From NCBI GenBank assembly GCA_028688235.1, contig JAQTYP010000152.1:1-7678 (forward strand): 7,678 nucleotides of DNA, in the 5' to 3' direction. Both the position numbers and the translations under genes were made by a program. This stretch comes from Methylomonas sp. GTDB taxonomy: Bacteria; Pseudomonadota; Gammaproteobacteria; Methylococcales; Methylomonadaceae. Shown piece by piece: positions 6,060 through 7,678 of the stretch. The stretch's first letter is position 1, and every line of letters begins with the position of its first letter. Below the pieces are notes generated by a model that did not search any database, was not told the DNA's origin, and worked only from the letters and a program-made list of their open reading frames with translations.

Positions 6060-6106
6060 GACGCTAGCGCCGGTCTGGCATTGTTATTTATGCGTCAGCT
6101 AGCGTC
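6060..6106. repeat. Inverted repeat at the 3' end of the J-domain gene
   Basis: GACGCTAGC at 6060-6068 and GCTAGCGTC at 6098-6106 are perfect inverted 9-mers separated by 29 bases. The right arm lies in the last codons of the J-domain gene and the left arm behind its stop. With no T-run and a long loop it is at best a weak terminator or transcript-end structure. Confidence 0.4.
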
Positions 6107-6846
6107 TGCCTTAAAATTTCCAATTGAATTTTGCGTTCTGAAATTTGCTTCAGTATCTCCTGAACCAAATCGCCTAGAGGGTCGCCGCCCATTTCCTCGG
6201 CTTCTTTGACCGTAACAAACAATTCAAACAATTCGTGTTGCTCAACCTCGGCACGATCTTTCTCGATTTCACCTGAACGCCGCCGCAATTGTGCATTTCG
6301 ACGGATGGTTTTAATCATGCGTGAGGCTATATCATCACCGTGGATCGCTTCCGGGTCTTCGCCAAATTCGACAATGATTTTTTCAATGGCTGCTTGGTCG
6401 CCTTTTTCATAGGCTAGATTAACTTTTGCCATCATTTCATTGCGACGCTTTCGCTCGTCGTCAGTGGTGGCGCGGTCAGGATGCATCAGCTTTGCAGCCT
6501 TACGAAAAGCCTGTTTGGTTTCCGGGGTGATTTCTGGGGGCGGCGGCGGGCTTTTCTCTATAACGCCGGCTTCTTCCGCTGAATGTCTGGCCTGCTCTTC
6601 AGCCGCCTTGGCGCGAAACTGGGCTTCCAAGTCATCTGGATGCATTCCGGATTCCGCCATGGCAATACGAGCATCCCATTCGTCTAGCTCAGCATATAAA
6701 CGGCCAGGGCCTTGGTAATAACGGTATTGAAATTGCGCCAGCTCGACTTTTAAAGTTTCTAGCTCTAATTCGGCTGTCGTGACTTGTTCTTCAAGTTCAG
6801 CCTGCTCGGCTTCTAGTCTGGCGAGTTCTTGTTCTTCGGGAAGCAT
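6088..6846 (-). CDS. Coiled-coil J-domain protein (DnaJ-type co-chaperone)
   Basis: The 252-residue product has three parts. Residues 1-65 are a Glu/Leu-rich coiled coil with an aromatic patch (Y-R-Y-Y-Q, 41-45) and L-Y-A-E-L-D-E-W. A charged linker ends in a proline run (P100-P104). Residues about 107-160 are a J-domain: helix II (K-Q-A-F-R-K-A-A-K-L-M), the H-P-D signature at 122-124 and helix III (M-A-K-V-N-L-A-Y). The C-terminal third is again charged and helical. There is no G/F region, zinc-finger or DnaJ substrate domain, so it is a class III J-protein, expected to stimulate an Hsp70 in the cytoplasm on behalf of a specific partner. The ATG is preceded only by an A-rich, weak ribosome site (AAGA). 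The Sel1/ParC-like gene lies 65 bases upstream on the same strand, which suggests cotranscription and a shared job. The actual client is unknown. Confidence 0.85.
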   Translation of the reverse strand: MLPEEQELARLEAEQAELEEQVTTAELELETLKVELAQFQYRYYQGPGRLYAELDEWDARIAMAESGMHPDDLEAQFRAKAAEEQARHSAEEAGVIEKSPPPPPEITPETKQAFRKAAKLMHPDRATTDDERKRRNEMMAKVNLAYEKGDQAAIEKIIVEFGEDPEAIHGDDIASRMIKTIRRNAQLRRRSGEIEKDRAEVEQHELFELFVTVKEAEEMGGDPLGDLVQEILKQISERKIQLEILRQTLADA

Positions 6847-6911
6847 TTTTTCTTATTTTCAACTATTGATTGTTTGAGGATTGTTGAATTATCAGCTCAC
6901 AAAATAATTAG

Positions 6912-7678
6912 TCACTCCCACTCTAGCCTAATAATATTTCTAAAACCGCGCGGTAAATATTGTCCTCTTTTACCCATGCTGTCGGTGAACTGCTCAATAT
7001 CCTCCCGTTTTAGAGTAATTTGCATAGTGCGATTACTACCCTTGGCAAATAGCTTTAGACGAGTATTTATAGGAAATGCCAATGCAGCAACCAAGTAATC
7101 TTTTTCCGTTGCAATGTCAACTGTGTCTATTTTAATCAACCTAGCATCTTTAAGGTTTTTCCAGGCCAGTAACTCCGTTACGCGGAAAATTAGTAACCGG
7201 CCGCGTTGTGTAACAATTGCAAGCAAATCGTTTTCGTTGTGTACTTTTATTGCCAGATAGAGATTAGCAGGCGTAACTGGGTTGATAAGCTTTGTCGTGA
7301 TTATTTTGTCAGAGAGATTCCTCCCTACTGTCATCGAGCCGTAACCGTAGCGATTAACGATTACATGCAAATTATCTTGTAGATCGATAAAGTTTGCTTT
7401 GGCATCATTTAGTTGCTCTATCAGTTCTGGGATTTCACTTGTTTTAGCCCCAATTAGCCCAAAATGATCTAGCAGCGCATGACTAGGATGATCTTCAATT
7501 TTAATTGTTGTCGCATATCTCCAACTCAAGTAGTTTTGCGCGCGCAAACCAGCATTTTCTGCCGCTTTTTTATACCAAAATACTGCATACTGATCGTGTT
7601 GTTCTACGTATCGTCCTAGTTCGTACAGAACTGCCAAACAACACTGCGCATCGATAGAGCCTTCTTCAGCCGCCCTTT
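6912..7678 (-). CDS. Sel1-repeat protein with a C-terminal ParC-like beta-propeller segment (5' end outside window)
   Basis: On the minus strand the frame is open from the right edge to the TGA at 6914-6912, giving 254 visible residues; the start lies beyond the window. The first 55 or so residues read as Sel1-like repeat: A-A-E-E-G-S-I-D-A-Q, then L-Y-E-L-G-R-Y-V, then A-V-F-W-Y-K-K-A-A-E and A-G-L-R-A-Q-N-Y-L. After a linker, residues about 95-252 resemble the last part of the E. coli ParC C-terminal propeller: Y-G-Y-G (110-113), L-L-A-I-V-T-Q-R-G-R-L-L-I-F (151-164), then E-D-I-E-Q-F, K-R-G-Q-Y-L-P-R-G-F-R (236-246) and a final R-L-E. In ParC this domain binds DNA and steers substrate choice. 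No topoisomerase breakage domain or catalytic tyrosine lies between the two parts. GC is roughly 40% by eye, below the housekeeping genes. The architecture is inferred from motif similarity. Confidence 0.75.
   Translation of the reverse strand, partial: RAAEEGSIDAQCCLAVLYELGRYVEQHDQYAVFWYKKAAENAGLRAQNYLSWRYATTIKIEDHPSHALLDHFGLIGAKTSEIPELIEQLNDAKANFIDLQDNLHVIVNRYGYGSMTVGRNLSDKIITTKLINPVTPANLYLAIKVHNENDLLAIVTQRGRLLIFRVTELLAWKNLKDARLIKIDTVDIATEKDYLVAALAFPINTRLKLFAKGSNRTMQITLKREDIEQFTDSMGKRGQYLPRGFRNIIRLEWE

Larger units (their letters stand above)
5755..6087. other. Gene-poor stretch between tRNA-His and the leftward accessory genes
   Basis: No gene I can recognise. The stretch holds the weak hairpin at 5757-5786, three copies of TGTAAGC at 5800-5837 and an open minus-strand frame from about 6085 to 5828. 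The ATG-started part of that frame (6013 to 5828) would give 61 residues beginning M-L-T-G-A-Y-A-A-S-W. It lacks a ribosome site and ends in a Trp-rich tail, so it may be a gene remnant. A plus-strand frame from the ATG at 5839 (M-A-T-K-G-F-R) stops after about 35 codons. No integrase gene is visible in the window. Confidence 0.6.

Noticed and set aside
6634..6642. A second H-P-D motif (residues 69-71) in the J-domain protein
   Set aside because: It lies in the linker after the coiled coil and lacks the flanking helix II and helix III patterns. The H-P-D at 122-124 has both, so the first is probably chance.
7635..7637. TTG as the start of the Sel1/ParC-like gene
   Set aside because: The same frame continues upstream to the window edge with good Sel1 repeat sequence (A-A-E-E-G-S-I-D-A-Q), so the true start is outside the window.

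Overview
The window looks like a piece of chromosome from a gammaproteobacterium. The DapD protein is very close to the E. coli type, the bacterioferritin resembles enterobacterial and pseudomonad Bfr, and the tRNAs are of the Pro(TGG)-Arg(TCT)-His(GTG) type with encoded CCA ends. The mix of a MIF-type tautomerase, a DUF502 protein, a dedicated DapC and PncC would suit a methanotroph-like lineage (Methylococcales). That last point is an impression from gene content, not a proof.

Layout. Bases 1-43 hold the start of a leftward gene with a signal-peptide-like N-terminus. From 118 to 5352 there is a rightward run of seven housekeeping genes: a MIF-family tautomerase, a bacterioferritin, a DUF502 membrane protein, pncC (NMN amidohydrolase), an M48 lipoprotein peptidase, dapC and dapD. 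The first two are separated from the rest by a roughly 300-base gap that carries a strong hairpin at 1024-1068. The M48 gene and dapC overlap by one base (TAATG). dapD ends at a textbook Rho-independent terminator. A near-consensus promoter (TTGACA, 17 bp, TATTAT) then drives three tRNA genes, followed by a weaker AT-rich terminator-like hairpin.

Behind tRNA-His the character changes. There is a gene-poor stretch (5755-6087) with three copies of TGTAAGC, two of them spaced exactly 11 bp apart, and an unrecognised open frame. Two leftward genes follow, with visibly lower GC toward the right edge. The first encodes a coiled-coil J-domain protein. The second, open at the right edge, encodes Sel1-like repeat sequence fused to the last part of a ParC (topoisomerase IV subunit A) C-terminal beta-propeller, with no topoisomerase catalytic domain between them in the visible part. 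This segment reads like accessory DNA beside a tRNA. The J-domain/Sel1-ParC-tail pair is the most unusual content here.

How the genes work together. dapD and dapC perform consecutive steps of the succinylase route to meso-diaminopimelate and lysine. Bfr stores iron, and PncC salvages NMN to NaMN. The J-domain and Sel1 proteins suggest a chaperone or scaffold role, and the ParC-like tail suggests DNA binding, but their joint function cannot be read from sequence alone.
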